A stretch of DNA of 64,000 nucleotides from Methanoregula sp. UBA154 (GCA_002502245.1 DAPW01000032.1:62001-126000); one strand, 5' to 3'. Counted from the stretch's first letter, positions 34,321 to 42,218 are shown. Made by a program: numbers and translations. The notes: generated by a model not told the origin, from the letters alone.

Positions 34321-35202
34321 TTACTCCGAATCAGCTTCGATATGTGCCACGAGGTTCTCCATCACGGAGTCGACCGCTTTCCAGGTGGGGGAAGCCGCGT
34401 GCCGGAGGATATACGGACGCCCTTCATCACCGGCTTTCACCATCTCCGGATCGAGCGGGATGGCTCCAAGATACGGGACACCGAGATCCTCTGCTGCCTT
34501 CTTTCCTCCCCCGGCGCTGAAGAGGTTGATGAGATCGCCGCAGTGGGGGCAGATCATTCCGCTCATGTTCTCAATAACGCCGATGACCGGCAGGTCAAGT
34601 TTCTCAACGAATTTTGCCGCCTTGATCGCATCCATGACCGCAACATCCTGCGGGGTTGTCACGATGACGGCGCCACGGACGTTCGGGGCAAGCTGGGCGA
34701 TCGAGAGTGCCTCGTCACCAGTGCCCGGGGGCAGATCAACGACAAGATAATCGAGAGCACCCCAGTTGACTTCAGAGAGGAACTGCTGGATCGCGACCAT
34801 CTTCATCGGGCCGCGCCAGACCACTGGTGAACTGGTATCCGGGAGCAGGAATGCCATCGAGATGACCGAGAGATTTCCCGTGACGTGGACCGGTTCGATG
34901 GCGTTGGCAAGGACTGCCGGCCGCTGGTCCTCTATCCCGAGCATCTTGGGGATGTTGGGGCCATGGAAATCGAGGTCGAGCAGGCCGACCTTCTTTCCAT
35001 GGTTGGCAAGGGCGAAGGCAAGGTTCACCGAGACGGTGGATTTCCCTACCCCTCCTTTCCCGCTCAGGACGAGGACGACGTGTCTGACATCAATTTTTGC
35101 TTTCGGAGGCAGACCTGTTGGGGCACTGTGCGGTTGCGCGGAAGCGCAGGAGTTGCAGTTCTCATCGCAGGCTGTTTTCTCTGACGGTGTAGGTGCTGTC
35201 AT
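34321..35202 (-). CDS. Mrp/NBP35-family P-loop ATPase (iron-sulfur cluster carrier)
   Basis: Encodes 293 residues from ATG 35202 (MTAPTPSEKTACDENCNSC); the longer open frame overlaps atwA antisense-like sequence and is not used. The deviant Walker A is SGKGGVGKST, and the switch region is VVDLPPGTGDEAL. CPHCG at the C-terminal side is the conserved CxxC that holds the bridging [4Fe-4S] cluster. A further N-terminal Cys set (C-x3-C-x2-C) resembles NBP35. It loads FeS clusters onto apoproteins. It lies 49 bases after atwA. Confidence 0.93.
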   Translation of the reverse strand: MTAPTPSEKTACDENCNSCASAQPHSAPTGLPPKAKIDVRHVVLVLSGKGGVGKSTVSVNLAFALANHGKKVGLLDLDFHGPNIPKMLGIEDQRPAVLANAIEPVHVTGNLSVISMAFLLPDTSSPVVWRGPMKMVAIQQFLSEVNWGALDYLVVDLPPGTGDEALSIAQLAPNVRGAVIVTTPQDVAVMDAIKAAKFVEKLDLPVIGVIENMSGMICPHCGDLINLFSAGGGKKAAEDLGVPYLGAIPLDPEMVKAGDEGRPYILRHAASPTWKAVDSVMENLVAHIEADSE

Positions 35203-35251
35203 GGTATCGTTCTTATTTTTAAAAAATGGCGGGAAAGCGATTCCCGCCAGT

Positions 35252-36847
35252 CTAGTCAGCTTTCTCTTCACTGGTGACCTGGGCGAGGATTGCGGCCGTT
35301 GGTCCGATATCGATGATCTTCCCGCCCCGCATGAGTGCCAGCCGGTCACAGATATCCCGCACGAAGTCCATGTCATGCGAGACCACGATGAACGTCTCGT
35401 CCATCTCGTCGCGGGCATTCAGGATGGATTGCTTCACGTCCTGTTTTGTTATCGGGTCCATGGTACCGGTCGGCTCGTCGAGGACCACGAGGCGCGGTTC
35501 ACGGATGAGCACCTGTGCAAGGGCGACCCGGTGCCGCTCCCCGTCCGAGAGTTCCCCCGGGAAACGGTTCAGGATCTCCTTTGCCTTCTCTTCCGTGAAT
35601 CCTGCCATACGGAGGGTGACAACCGCTTTCCTGATTGCCAGCTCTTTGGGAAAATCCAGCCCGATCGAATCGGTCAGGTTGTCAATAACCATGCGGTGCG
35701 GGAAGAGATCATATTCCTGGTGCAGGAGCCCGATGTATTCCTTTGCCCTCCCCCGCTCGTCGACACCGGGCTTTGTCATGTCCACCCAGTCATCGCCAAT
35801 CAGGATATTCATCTCCCCGCTCGTGGGCTCGATGATGCCGGCTATGATCCGGGAAAGGGTGGTCTTTCCCGCCCCGCTCTTCCCGATGATGCCGAAGATC
35901 TCCTTCTTTGCCACATCGAATGTGACCATGTTTACTGCTTTTATCATGCCGCGATCGACCGAGATATAGCGCTTGTTCACGTCCCGGGCAGCGAGGATCT
36001 TCTCCCCCGGTTCCACGGGCTTTAGGGATTCCATCTCCTGGTAGTCTTTCGCAAATGATCTGATAACGGACTTTGGCGAACCGATGGCTGCGATCTCGCC
36101 ATCCACGAGGAGCATCGCACGGTTTGCCATATCCTCGATCACCTGCGAGAAATGTGATGTGACGATCATCCCCATGGAATTCTTTCTTGCCGCACCAATG
36201 AGCATCTCGTGGACCAGCCGGGCAGTTTCAGGATCGAGCGTGCCGGTCGGTTCGTCGGCAAAGAGCATTGCCGGGTTCTTGGCCAGCTGCCGGGCGAGCA
36301 CAACCCGCTGTTTTTCTCCCCCGGAGAGGTCACGGGCGATATGCATCATCCGGTGGGAGAGCTTTACCTGGTCGATGAGATCGGCAGCCCGGTTGATCGC
36401 GTGCTCTTGTGGATAACGGACATCATCGAGGGCGTGGAGCACGTTCTCGATCACCCGGTCGTCCCCGTAGAGCGCGAAGGTCCGCTGGAACATGATCGCG
36501 GTCCGGTTCATAACCCGGGACTTCATACCATCGGTTTTCGCACCCCAGAGATCGATATCGACAGCTACAAGATTCCCGCCGCACTCGGGACAGCTCTTTC
36601 CCGCCCGGCTCTGGACATCCATAAAGGTGCAGCGATCGCAGGCCGCCATATGGTAGATGACAGAGCCTTTTGTCGGGGGCTCTTCAATGCCGCGCAGGAG
36701 GTGCATCAGTACGCTCTTGCCGGCACCGCTCCTGCCGATAACGCCCATGATCTCGCCTTCCGGGATCTCGAACGATACCTTGTTCAGGACCCGGGTGTCG
36801 TCGAAATCCATGCAGAGGTCGTGTACGCTGATGAATGGTTTTGGCAT
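35252..36847 (-). CDS. atwA: Methyl-coenzyme M reductase activation component A2 (double ABC ATPase)
   Basis: Encodes 531 residues with two ABC ATPase domains. The first has Walker A GRSGAGKS and signature LSGGEKQR; the second has GKSGAGKT and the variant signature LSDGERHR. Between the Walker A and signature of domain 1 lies a four-Cys zinc-ribbon-like insert (CDRCTF...CPECGG), characteristic of AtwA. Component A2 is needed with ATP to activate MCR by reducing its F430 nickel. There are no membrane segments, so it is soluble. The gene follows a 48-residue DUF5320-like gene behind the shared promoter element. Confidence 0.95.
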   Translation of the reverse strand: MPKPFISVHDLCMDFDDTRVLNKVSFEIPEGEIMGVIGRSGAGKSVLMHLLRGIEEPPTKGSVIYHMAACDRCTFMDVQSRAGKSCPECGGNLVAVDIDLWGAKTDGMKSRVMNRTAIMFQRTFALYGDDRVIENVLHALDDVRYPQEHAINRAADLIDQVKLSHRMMHIARDLSGGEKQRVVLARQLAKNPAMLFADEPTGTLDPETARLVHEMLIGAARKNSMGMIVTSHFSQVIEDMANRAMLLVDGEIAAIGSPKSVIRSFAKDYQEMESLKPVEPGEKILAARDVNKRYISVDRGMIKAVNMVTFDVAKKEIFGIIGKSGAGKTTLSRIIAGIIEPTSGEMNILIGDDWVDMTKPGVDERGRAKEYIGLLHQEYDLFPHRMVIDNLTDSIGLDFPKELAIRKAVVTLRMAGFTEEKAKEILNRFPGELSDGERHRVALAQVLIREPRLVVLDEPTGTMDPITKQDVKQSILNARDEMDETFIVVSHDMDFVRDICDRLALMRGGKIIDIGPTAAILAQVTSEEKAD

Positions 36848-36865
36848 GATCTCTCCTCAGCACGG

Positions 36866-37012
36866 CTATAGCGCATGTGCCTCGTTCCTGTCCGGACGTT
36901 TCGGATGGATATCCCGCTGGCGGCACCCGCTGGCGTTCTGCATGCAGGCACCCCGCCCGCGTCCGATGAGCCGTTCCCTTTTCAAAGGACCGGTCCCGTC
37001 AAAGTCTGACAT
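36866..37012 (-). CDS. 48-residue DUF5320-like peptide
   Basis: ATG 37012 to TAG 36866-36868, with GAGGTG as ribosome binding site. The start MSDFDGTGPLKRERLIGRGRGAC follows the MPGxDGTGPxGxGPxTGRGxGxC pattern of DUF5320 proteins, which often travel with NifX-like and Mrp-like genes in methanogens. It is the first gene after promoter element 1 and ends 18 bases before atwA. The function is unknown. Confidence 0.75.
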   Translation of the reverse strand: MSDFDGTGPLKRERLIGRGRGACMQNASGCRQRDIHPKRPDRNEAHAL

Positions 37013-37041
37013 TGTAACACCTCACACCTTCGCAGGGAATT

Positions 37042-37069
37042 ATTACACATATGAGCATAAAGATTTAAG
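37042..37069 (-). promoter_or_regulatory. Shared promoter element 1 (atwA operon)
   Basis: The 16-mer ATTACACATATGAGCA lies at 37042-37057 (plus-strand reading), with a TATA box (CTTAAATC on the minus strand) at 37062-37069. The element starts 30 bases before the DUF5320-like ATG. Two positions differ from the exact form at elements 3 and 4. It lies between TATA and the start of transcription, the usual place for an archaeal repressor site. Confidence 0.75.
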
Positions 37070-37311
37070 CATGGTAAAGCAACCCCCGGGTTCCGGTATT
37101 TTCTGCAGGACACCGTCGCGCATTCACAAGCCGGGGGATTATTTTCCTCACCCTATGAAACAGCCATGATATGCGCACAGCGAGAAGCCCGCGAAGGAGC
37201 CGTGGCGGAATGTCCATAAACTCTCATCATCAGCGGTTGTTTCAACCAGGCCGGCTGTTCTCACTATGTTCCGTTTCAGGAGTTGAAACTGACCATAATT
37301 AATTTCCGGCG
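37070..37311. other. Intergenic stretch with two small palindromes
   Basis: GGTTGTTTCAACC and GTTTCAGGAGTTGAAAC lie close together at about 37236-37287. No gene or RNA was recognised. Confidence 0.3.
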
Positions 37312-37623
37312 TCATTTCTGCCCCGGCGTCTTCAACAAGATCCGGTTGAATAGTTCGATCACGTCATAATCCGTGAGGCTGTTACCCGGTGCTGCTCCTG
37401 ATAATCCCGGTGCGGAACCCGCACCGGTTTTTTTACCGTTCCTTTCCGCTGTCACGAGGTGACGACGATTGGTTCTCTCCAAATCTGCACTCCCCGGTTT
37501 ATTGCCGGTTCTCCTGTCTTCCGCGTGTCTTCTGAATGACCCGGCCTGTCCCGTACTTCTCATATCTTCAGGATGGTACGGTGACAGCACCGGGTCATCC
37601 TTTTTCTGATACACGAACATCAT
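37312..37623 (-). CDS. Doubtful hypothetical protein downstream of the winged-helix gene
   Basis: A 103-residue frame begins with a double ATG at 37623 and overlaps the end of the winged-helix gene by 29 bases. Most of it is charged and low in hydrophobic residues; only the end (LTDYDVIELFNRILLKTPGQK) looks like ordinary folded protein. It may be the tail of an older gene or a chance frame. No family was recognised. Confidence 0.3.
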   Translation of the reverse strand: MMFVYQKKDDPVLSPYHPEDMRSTGQAGSFRRHAEDRRTGNKPGSADLERTNRRHLVTAERNGKKTGAGSAPGLSGAAPGNSLTDYDVIELFNRILLKTPGQK

Positions 37624-37936
37624 CCCCGATGATTTTCATATCACAAAGCTCGGGATTTTTTTGCCGTGCATTTGGTCTCCTGGTTACCAGGTATCGTTTG
37701 ATAATCCTGGTATGCGGCTTTTGAATGGTGATCTTTTCAATCCTTTCCACTCTGTACCGGAAGGAAAAAAAAGGTCCCTGGTAAATCCTGCGTAAAAAAC
37801 CGGAAATTGCAGGTGAGGAAAATTCATCCAGATTATAATATGTCCGGAATTCGTTGACAGTGATCCAGCGTTCGGTCTTTCCGGACTCTTCCATCAACTT
37901 ATCCAGAAGTTCCGGTACATCCTTATAGCGTCCCAT
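37595..37936 (-). CDS. Small winged-helix-like protein, copy 2
   Basis: Encodes 113 residues from ATG 37936 (MGRYKDVPELLDKLMEESG), which has a GGTGGAG ribosome binding site. It aligns with the 33960-34271 protein: WITVNEFRTYYNL, SGFLRRIYQGPFFSFRYRVERIE, then a basic C-terminus. The frame stays open to a GTG at 38167 that overlaps the nifX-like stop, which would add 77 residues (MRELEIRALQERSEKMMAAC...). That longer form cannot be excluded. It is the third gene of the operon behind element 2. A DNA- or RNA-binding role is inferred. Confidence 0.7.
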   Translation of the reverse strand: MGRYKDVPELLDKLMEESGKTERWITVNEFRTYYNLDEFSSPAISGFLRRIYQGPFFSFRYRVERIEKITIQKPHTRIIKRYLVTRRPNARQKNPELCDMKIIGDDVRVSEKG

Positions 37937-38154
37937 GATTCTCCACCTGGGGTCTCTGGTGATCGGGATTGGGGAGGACAACCGCTTATGGTTAACAAGC
38001 TGACACCCCTCTTCACGGATCCAGATCCCGGCCTGCCGGATTGCTCCACTGCATTTCCTGAAACCAGCTGCAAATCCGCTTGCACCGGTTTCTCTATTCC
38101 GGAACGGGCAGGCCGCCATCATCTTTTCAGAGCGCTCCTGTAATGCTCGGATCT

Positions 38155-38511
38155 CTAGTTCCCGCACCCTTCGTGATCGGGACCATGCGTGCAGCTGCTC
38201 TGCCCCGGTACGATCTTACCTGCAATGAAGTCGCTGATAACGGAATCGATCGGACCGGAAATACCCAGGAAGACATCAATGTTGTTGGCGCAGAAGAGAT
38301 CCACGGCCTTTGGTCCCATACCCCCGGCAAGGACATGGGTCACCTGGTGTTCTGCAAGAAACACCGGCAGCCTGCCCGGTTCATGCCCGGGGCTCTGTAA
38401 AATTTCCGTTTTGGTGATTTTATTCTTCTCAACGTTGAATAGTGCGTATTCAGTGCAATGTCCAAAATGTCCGGAGACTTCGTCCCCCTCTTTTGCAATA
38501 GCGACTTTCAT
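38155..38511 (-). CDS. NifX/NifB-like (dinitrogenase FeMo-cofactor binding fold) protein
   Basis: Encodes 118 residues: MKVAIAKEGDEVSGHFGHCTEY at the start, LAGGMGPKAVDLFCANNIDVFLGISG in the middle, and a Cys/His-rich tail (CTHGPDHEGCG). This ribonuclease-H-like fold binds iron-sulfur or FeMo-cofactor precursors in NifX, NafY and NifB. In non-fixing methanogens such proteins sit with Mrp and MinD ATPases and are thought to handle FeS intermediates. It follows the DUF5320 gene and overlaps the extended winged-helix frame. Confidence 0.88.
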   Translation of the reverse strand: MKVAIAKEGDEVSGHFGHCTEYALFNVEKNKITKTEILQSPGHEPGRLPVFLAEHQVTHVLAGGMGPKAVDLFCANNIDVFLGISGPIDSVISDFIAGKIVPGQSSCTHGPDHEGCGN

Positions 38512-38535
38512 GATAAATCCTCAAAATATCGTGTT

Positions 38536-38796
38536 TTATCCACGGCGGCAGTGCCGGCCGCCGCCAAAGGCATGGCCTCTTTCGCACCCGTACGGGATGC
38601 CACCGCGTCCGGCACCGGAAAGAGGTTCCTGCGGGAAAATTCGCTCCGTGGTCTCTCCTGGCTGTCCTGCGCCTTCTAGCGCCTGTGCCGGAGACGGAAT
38701 GACTTCAGGGTTCACCGGTCCAAACCGGCATCTCCCGAAGCCCCGCCCGGCCACCTGCCCCGTTCCACGGGGACCGGTTCCATCCAATCCTGGCAT
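38536..38796 (-). CDS. DUF5320 protein
   Basis: Encodes 86 residues, beginning MPGLDGTGPRGTGQVAGRGFGRC, the DUF5320 signature, and ending in a Gly/His/Cys-rich stretch (CERGHAFGGGRHCRRG). Such proteins are typical partners of NifX-like and MinD-like genes in anaerobes; the role is not known. It is the first gene behind promoter element 2. Confidence 0.85.
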   Translation of the reverse strand: MPGLDGTGPRGTGQVAGRGFGRCRFGPVNPEVIPSPAQALEGAGQPGETTERIFPQEPLSGAGRGGIPYGCERGHAFGGGRHCRRG

Positions 38797-38830
38797 ATGA
38801 TAATTCTCCCGGTACCATTGCAGGTACCAT

Positions 38831-38862
38831 ATCTACTCATATGCGCGTAAATATTTAAAATA
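38831..38862 (-). promoter_or_regulatory. Shared promoter element 2 (DUF5320-nifX operon)
   Basis: ATCTACTCATATGCGCG lies at 38831-38847, with an AT-rich TATA box (TTTTAAATATT on the minus strand) at about 38850-38862. The element begins 35 bases before the ATG of the DUF5320 gene. It agrees with elements 3 and 4 through the TACTCATATGCGC core. Confidence 0.78.
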
Positions 38863-38878
38863 GGTGGATCGGGCACTA

Positions 38879-39328
38879 TCAGCCGGGCAGGTCCTCAGCG
38901 GACTCATCCGTATCCTTGCAGGGTATTCCCATGATCCTGGGGCAGATACCGCCCTCACTCTTCGGGCAGAGTGTCGCGTCCCGTTTCGGGCAATGTCCTT
39001 CAAGCCGGCGGACGCACCCCACCATCTGGATTGTTTTCCCGTGGATGAGGGCATCAGCAATCTTGCGCCGCGCCTCGTGGATATCCCGCCAGATGGTTTT
39101 CCGGGAAACGCCCAGTACTGCAGCTGCCTGTTCCTGTTCAAGGTCCTGCAGGTCGATCAGGTTCAGTGCCGCCATCTCTTCCGGGAGCAGCGACACCACT
39201 TCATTCGTTTCATCTGAGTTGCATTGAGGTGCATAGCAGCGCGCTGAAGGTCCGCCTTCGAGCGACCGGTTCATCCGTGGACGCCCCCGCCGCCGGCAGC
39301 ACTCCCCGTTTTCACTATCGGATGCCAA
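38879..39328 (-). CDS. DUF134 family DNA-binding protein
   Basis: Encodes 149 residues from a TTG start that overlaps the upstream ATPase gene by 14 bases; no ATG gives a full domain. The DUF134 core is clear: LLPEEMAALNLIDLQDLEQEQAAAVLGVSRKTIWRDIHEARRKIADALIHGK, a sigma-70 region 4-like helix-turn-helix. A Cys-rich C-terminus (GHCPKRDATLCPKSEGGICPR) may bind metal or an FeS cluster. It is the last gene of the operon behind element 3 and is the obvious candidate for the regulator of the four shared promoter elements; that link is inference. Confidence 0.85.
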   Translation of the reverse strand: MASDSENGECCRRRGRPRMNRSLEGGPSARCYAPQCNSDETNEVVSLLPEEMAALNLIDLQDLEQEQAAAVLGVSRKTIWRDIHEARRKIADALIHGKTIQMVGCVRRLEGHCPKRDATLCPKSEGGICPRIMGIPCKDTDESAEDLPG

Positions 39329-40190
39329 CGTGCATCAGCTCCTCTTCAAGATTGGCTGTCAGGGTTTGAATGGCTTGCGCTGCGGGTGATGTTCCTGCGA
39401 GAGGAACCCCTTGCCGTACCGACCCGATAACTGCGGGATCGAAGGGGATCTTCCCGATCAGGGGGATGCGCTCCTCCCGGCACCATGCTTCAATCTCATC
39501 TGTGAGGGACAGGTCCAGGTCATACCGGTTGACCGCGACAAGGATCCGTGGCCGGAACTGGCCGCAGACTGTAACGACCCGTTTGAGATCATGGAGCCCC
39601 GAAATGCTCGGTTCGGTGACCACCAGCACGAGATCCACACCACTGATGGTGGAGATGAGCGGACAGCCGGTGCCGGGCGGGCCGTCGATCAAGAAGAGAT
39701 CGCACGATCCGTCACGGTCCATCGCCATTTTTTTCACGGCATGGACGAGCAGCCCGGAATTTCCCGCACCCGGTACGAGCCTGGCATGTACGAGATGTCC
39801 CCGTGCGGTCTCTGAATACAGGATCGTACCGGTCTGCCGCGGCTGCATCGTGACTGCTGCCGCAGGACATACAACGGTGCAGACCGCACAGCCTTCGCAG
39901 CGGAGCGGGCTCACCCGACAGGTATTCCCGTCCCGTTTAACCGCATCGAACCGGCAGTGCGCTTCGCACTCCCCGCACTGGACACAGAGTGCGGGATCGA
40001 TGACCGCGGCTTTCATCCCCATGAACGGGTCGGTGCTGATGAGACGCGGGCCGGTGACGAGCTCAAGGTTTGCCGCGTCCACATCGCAGTCCGCAAGGAC
40101 AAGCGATCCTTTGAGCAACCGCGAGAGCGCAGCGGTGACCATCGTCTTGCCCGTGCCGCCCTTGCCGCTGATGACCGCAAGCCGGATCAC
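39315..40190 (-). CDS. MinD-superfamily ATPase with inserted ferredoxin domain (1)
   Basis: Encodes 291 residues from GTG 40190 with GGTGG upstream; the longer open frame lies in the preceding gene. A deviant Walker A (SGKGGTGKT) is followed by an insert with two [4Fe-4S] motifs: CVQCGECEAHCRFDAV and CEGCAVCTVVCPAAAV. The nucleotide-switch LIDGPPGTGCP comes later. Such proteins occur in pairs in methanogens and are thought to move or assemble FeS clusters using ATP. It overlaps its upstream paralogue by 4 bases. Confidence 0.93.
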   Translation of the reverse strand: MIRLAVISGKGGTGKTMVTAALSRLLKGSLVLADCDVDAANLELVTGPRLISTDPFMGMKAAVIDPALCVQCGECEAHCRFDAVKRDGNTCRVSPLRCEGCAVCTVVCPAAAVTMQPRQTGTILYSETARGHLVHARLVPGAGNSGLLVHAVKKMAMDRDGSCDLFLIDGPPGTGCPLISTISGVDLVLVVTEPSISGLHDLKRVVTVCGQFRPRILVAVNRYDLDLSLTDEIEAWCREERIPLIGKIPFDPAVIGSVRQGVPLAGTSPAAQAIQTLTANLEEELMHVGIR

Positions 40191-41038
40191 TGTTCCACCC
40201 CGGCAAGCGACCTGCATTTCATAAAGAGGGCACAGAAGTCCTTCTGCCATTCCGGCCGCACCCGGCAGAGGAGATCACCCCTGTTCTGGATGGCAGCGAT
40301 ATCACGGCTGAACGGGATCGTCATCATGACCTCGAGGTCATGGTCGGTGCAGAAGCGGAGGGTATCGGTATCCTCCCCGTCGCTCCGGTTGATAATAATG
40401 CCGGCAGGAATGTCGAGCCGGGCAGCGACATCCACGGCAAGCTCGAGGTCATGCAGCCCGAACGGGGTTGATTCCGTGACCAGGACGCAGGCATCACACC
40501 CGTCCAGCGCCTCAATGACCGGGCAGGACGTCCCCGGTGCCGTATCGAAGATCACAACGCTGTCCTGTGCTGCCTGTTTTTTCGCCTCCCGGATCAGGGG
40601 TACCGCATGCGGGTTGCCCGCATCCAGCGTCCCCGTGATCAGCTTCAGGCCGGGCAGCGGGGCAGAGCAGGAAAGCGTCCCGATCCGTTTTGGCTCTTCG
40701 CGGATTGCCTTTTTCGGGCAGACCAGCATACAACCTCCGCAGGAATGGCAGAGCTCAGGGAAGAAGAGGACACGATCGGGCAGCACGGTGATCGCACCAT
40801 ACTGGCAGACCTCCCCGCACTTCCCGCAGCGGTCGCAGAGAGAGTCGTCAACTACCGGCACCGGCACGGTGACGTCCCGTGTCGTGGCGGGTGACGGGAA
40901 GAAGAGGTGGAGATTGGGCTCCTCAACATCGCAGTCAACGAGGGTGACGTTACCGGTCCATGCAAGCGTGAAGGCAAGGTTTGCGGCCACCATGCTCTTG
41001 CCCGTACCCCCTTTCCCGCTCGCGACAGCAAGTTTCAT
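40187..41038 (-). CDS. MinD-superfamily ATPase with inserted ferredoxin domain (2)
   Basis: Encodes 283 residues with Walker A SGKGGTGKS, two ferredoxin motifs (CDRCGKCGEVCQYGAI and CHSCGGCMLVCPKKAI) and IFDTAPGTSCP. It is a diverged paralogue of the gene at 39315-40190, and the two probably work as a heteromer. It follows the nifX-like gene after 60 bases in the same operon. Confidence 0.93.
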   Translation of the reverse strand: MKLAVASGKGGTGKSMVAANLAFTLAWTGNVTLVDCDVEEPNLHLFFPSPATTRDVTVPVPVVDDSLCDRCGKCGEVCQYGAITVLPDRVLFFPELCHSCGGCMLVCPKKAIREEPKRIGTLSCSAPLPGLKLITGTLDAGNPHAVPLIREAKKQAAQDSVVIFDTAPGTSCPVIEALDGCDACVLVTESTPFGLHDLELAVDVAARLDIPAGIIINRSDGEDTDTLRFCTDHDLEVMMTIPFSRDIAAIQNRGDLLCRVRPEWQKDFCALFMKCRSLAGVEQ

Positions 41039-41098
41039 ACCTGGTTTCCCTCGTAACTCTTCAGAATACGGTCTGCCCGTTATTTGGCAGGGCAGTTC

Positions 41099-41434
41099 TT
41101 ACCCTGCCTGTTCAAGGGTATTGTTCCTGAATTCATGAACGGCGTCCCTTACCGAGCCGCCAGAGCGGTACGCAAACAGGGCAACCCCCGCGGATTCCAG
41201 GACCGCCCGTGCATTCCCGCCAACAAGCCCGCTGATGAGCGCACCTGCCTTGTGGGCGATGACCAGCTGGGCAGATTTCGGGCCAACCCCGCCTGCACCG
41301 TCTGCAAACGGGTTTGCAACCGCTTCAAAGGACTCCGTTTCGCTGTCCATGAGAATAAAATAGGGAGCACGACCGAACCGCTCCTCGACCCTGGCATCCG
41401 GTGTTGCACCCTGTGCCGTAATACAGATTTTCAT
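41099..41434 (-). CDS. NifX/NifB-like protein, first gene of the MinD operon
   Basis: Encodes 111 residues with the family start MKICITAQGATPDARVEERFGRA, PYFILMDSET and the end SGLVGGNARAVLESAGVALF. It probably binds an iron-sulfur or cofactor intermediate handled by the two MinD ATPases that follow. It begins 24 bases after promoter element 3. Confidence 0.9.
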   Translation of the reverse strand: MKICITAQGATPDARVEERFGRAPYFILMDSETESFEAVANPFADGAGGVGPKSAQLVIAHKAGALISGLVGGNARAVLESAGVALFAYRSGGSVRDAVHEFRNNTLEQAG

Positions 41435-41457
41435 ACCGTTTATGACCTCGCTTTATT

Positions 41458-41486
41458 ATTACTCATATGCGCACAATAGATTAAAG
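41458..41486 (-). promoter_or_regulatory. Shared promoter element 3 (nifX-minD-minD-DUF134 operon)
   Basis: The exact 16-mer ATTACTCATATGCGCA at 41458-41473 is followed by GATTAAAG at 41479-41486, a TATA box on the minus strand. The element begins 24 bases before the nifX-like ATG. It is identical to element 4. Confidence 0.8.
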
Positions 41487-41496
41487 GTATTGATCG

Positions 41497-41784
41497 TTAT
41501 GCCCGGTATGACGATGTCACAGTCACCGCATCCAATGCGTTTTGTACTGTGCCTCTGCCCCTGAATATGTGGACCGGAATCCCCGCACCCTTCAGGAGAT
41601 CTTCCGCACAGTCGCCCATCTTTCCGGTGATCACAGCATCAAGTCCGTTCATCTTCAGCAACCGTACTGCATTCTGACCGATCTTCTTGTTCCTGAGAAA
41701 AAGCCCGTTCCGGACCGCGTCCGAAGTGCTCCTGTTGGTACCGTAGAAAATAATGCAGGAGGCCCGTGCGAAATGTGGCAGTTC
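41497..41784 (-). pseudogene. Truncated NifX-like gene
   Basis: The open frame reads HFARASCIIFYGTNRSTSDA, continues NAVRLLKMNGLDAVITGKMG and ends with IPVHIFRGRGTVQNALDAV before TAA 41497-41499. This is a NifX/NifB-like domain from about residue 19 onward. The first 18 or so residues and the start codon are missing; a TGA at 41785-41787 precedes it. Upstream it runs into remnants of a winged-helix gene, so a deletion appears to have joined two genes. Confidence 0.75.
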
Positions 41785-41959
41785 TCAATCCTGACAACCA
41801 GACCGGGACAGGAAAAATTCAGGGTTCTGGTACATCCTGCGCAGGATCCCAGATACGACCGGGGGATGTTTCCGCTTCAGGCTGGAGTACCCGCTGAATT
41901 CGTGGTGGCTTTTGCTTCATGTCCTGTTGCAGCAGGTCGAGAATCTCCGGGTGGCTTAT
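41770..41959 (-). pseudogene. Decayed winged-helix-like gene, copy 3
   Basis: Three frames in order give pieces of the local winged-helix family: ISHPEILDLLQQDM (with ATA where ATG would be), EFSGYSSLKRKHPPVVSGILRRMYQNPEFF, and GLVVRIENCHIS. They align with WITVNEF-SGFLRRIYQGPFF-YRVERIEK of the intact copy at 37595-37936. At least two frameshifts and a lost start make it non-functional. Confidence 0.7.
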
Positions 41960-41987
41960 CTAAAGCGCGCACCGCCACAAAAAAGGA

Positions 41988-42218
41988 TTACTGGCACCGT
42001 GGCCCATGGCCGCAGCGGTGGGGATCTCCTTCTGGAGAATTACCGGATCCGCAGCAGCAGGAATCGCCGAATTTCTTTGGAGACGTGCAGGCATCCCGGT
42101 GGCTGGGTGCACCCGGGCGGTGCCGGTGCCTCTCACCGCACGCGCAGGTGTGCCGGGGGGCGGATTCTTTTTCAGTATTCCGGATATCGTTAGATGCTTT
42201 CTGGGTATCTTCTGGCAT
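41988..42218 (-). CDS. Small Cys/His-rich protein
   Basis: Encodes 76 residues from ATG 42218, with GGTGAAC as ribosome binding site, 33 bases after promoter element 4. The N-terminus (MPEDTQKASNDIRNTEKESA) is polar; the rest holds eight Cys and six His, including CACGERHRH, SCCCGS and HRCGHGPRC. It may bind metal or FeS clusters. It occupies the position of the DUF5320 gene in the sister operons but does not match its signature. No homologue is known to me. Confidence 0.55.
   Translation of the reverse strand: MPEDTQKASNDIRNTEKESAPRHTCACGERHRHRPGAPSHRDACTSPKKFGDSCCCGSGNSPEGDPHRCGHGPRCQ

Noticed and set aside
34766..36025. A 419-residue plus-strand frame opposite mrp and atwA
   Set aside because: It is antisense to two well-identified genes; its composition is what the complement of high-GC coding sequence gives, and it has no family motif.
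37236..37290. Two short palindromes that resemble CRISPR repeat ends
   Set aside because: Only two different palindromes, no repeated unit, no spacers and no cas genes in the window.
37937..38167. A 77-residue N-terminal extension of the winged-helix protein
   Set aside because: The ATG at 37936 has a GGTGGAG site and matches the start of the paralogue at 34271; the extension was kept only as an alternative.
39957..41138. A 393-residue plus-strand frame opposite the MinD ATPases
   Set aside because: Antisense shadow; Ser/Arg-rich with no domain, while the minus-strand genes have clear P-loops and ferredoxin motifs.
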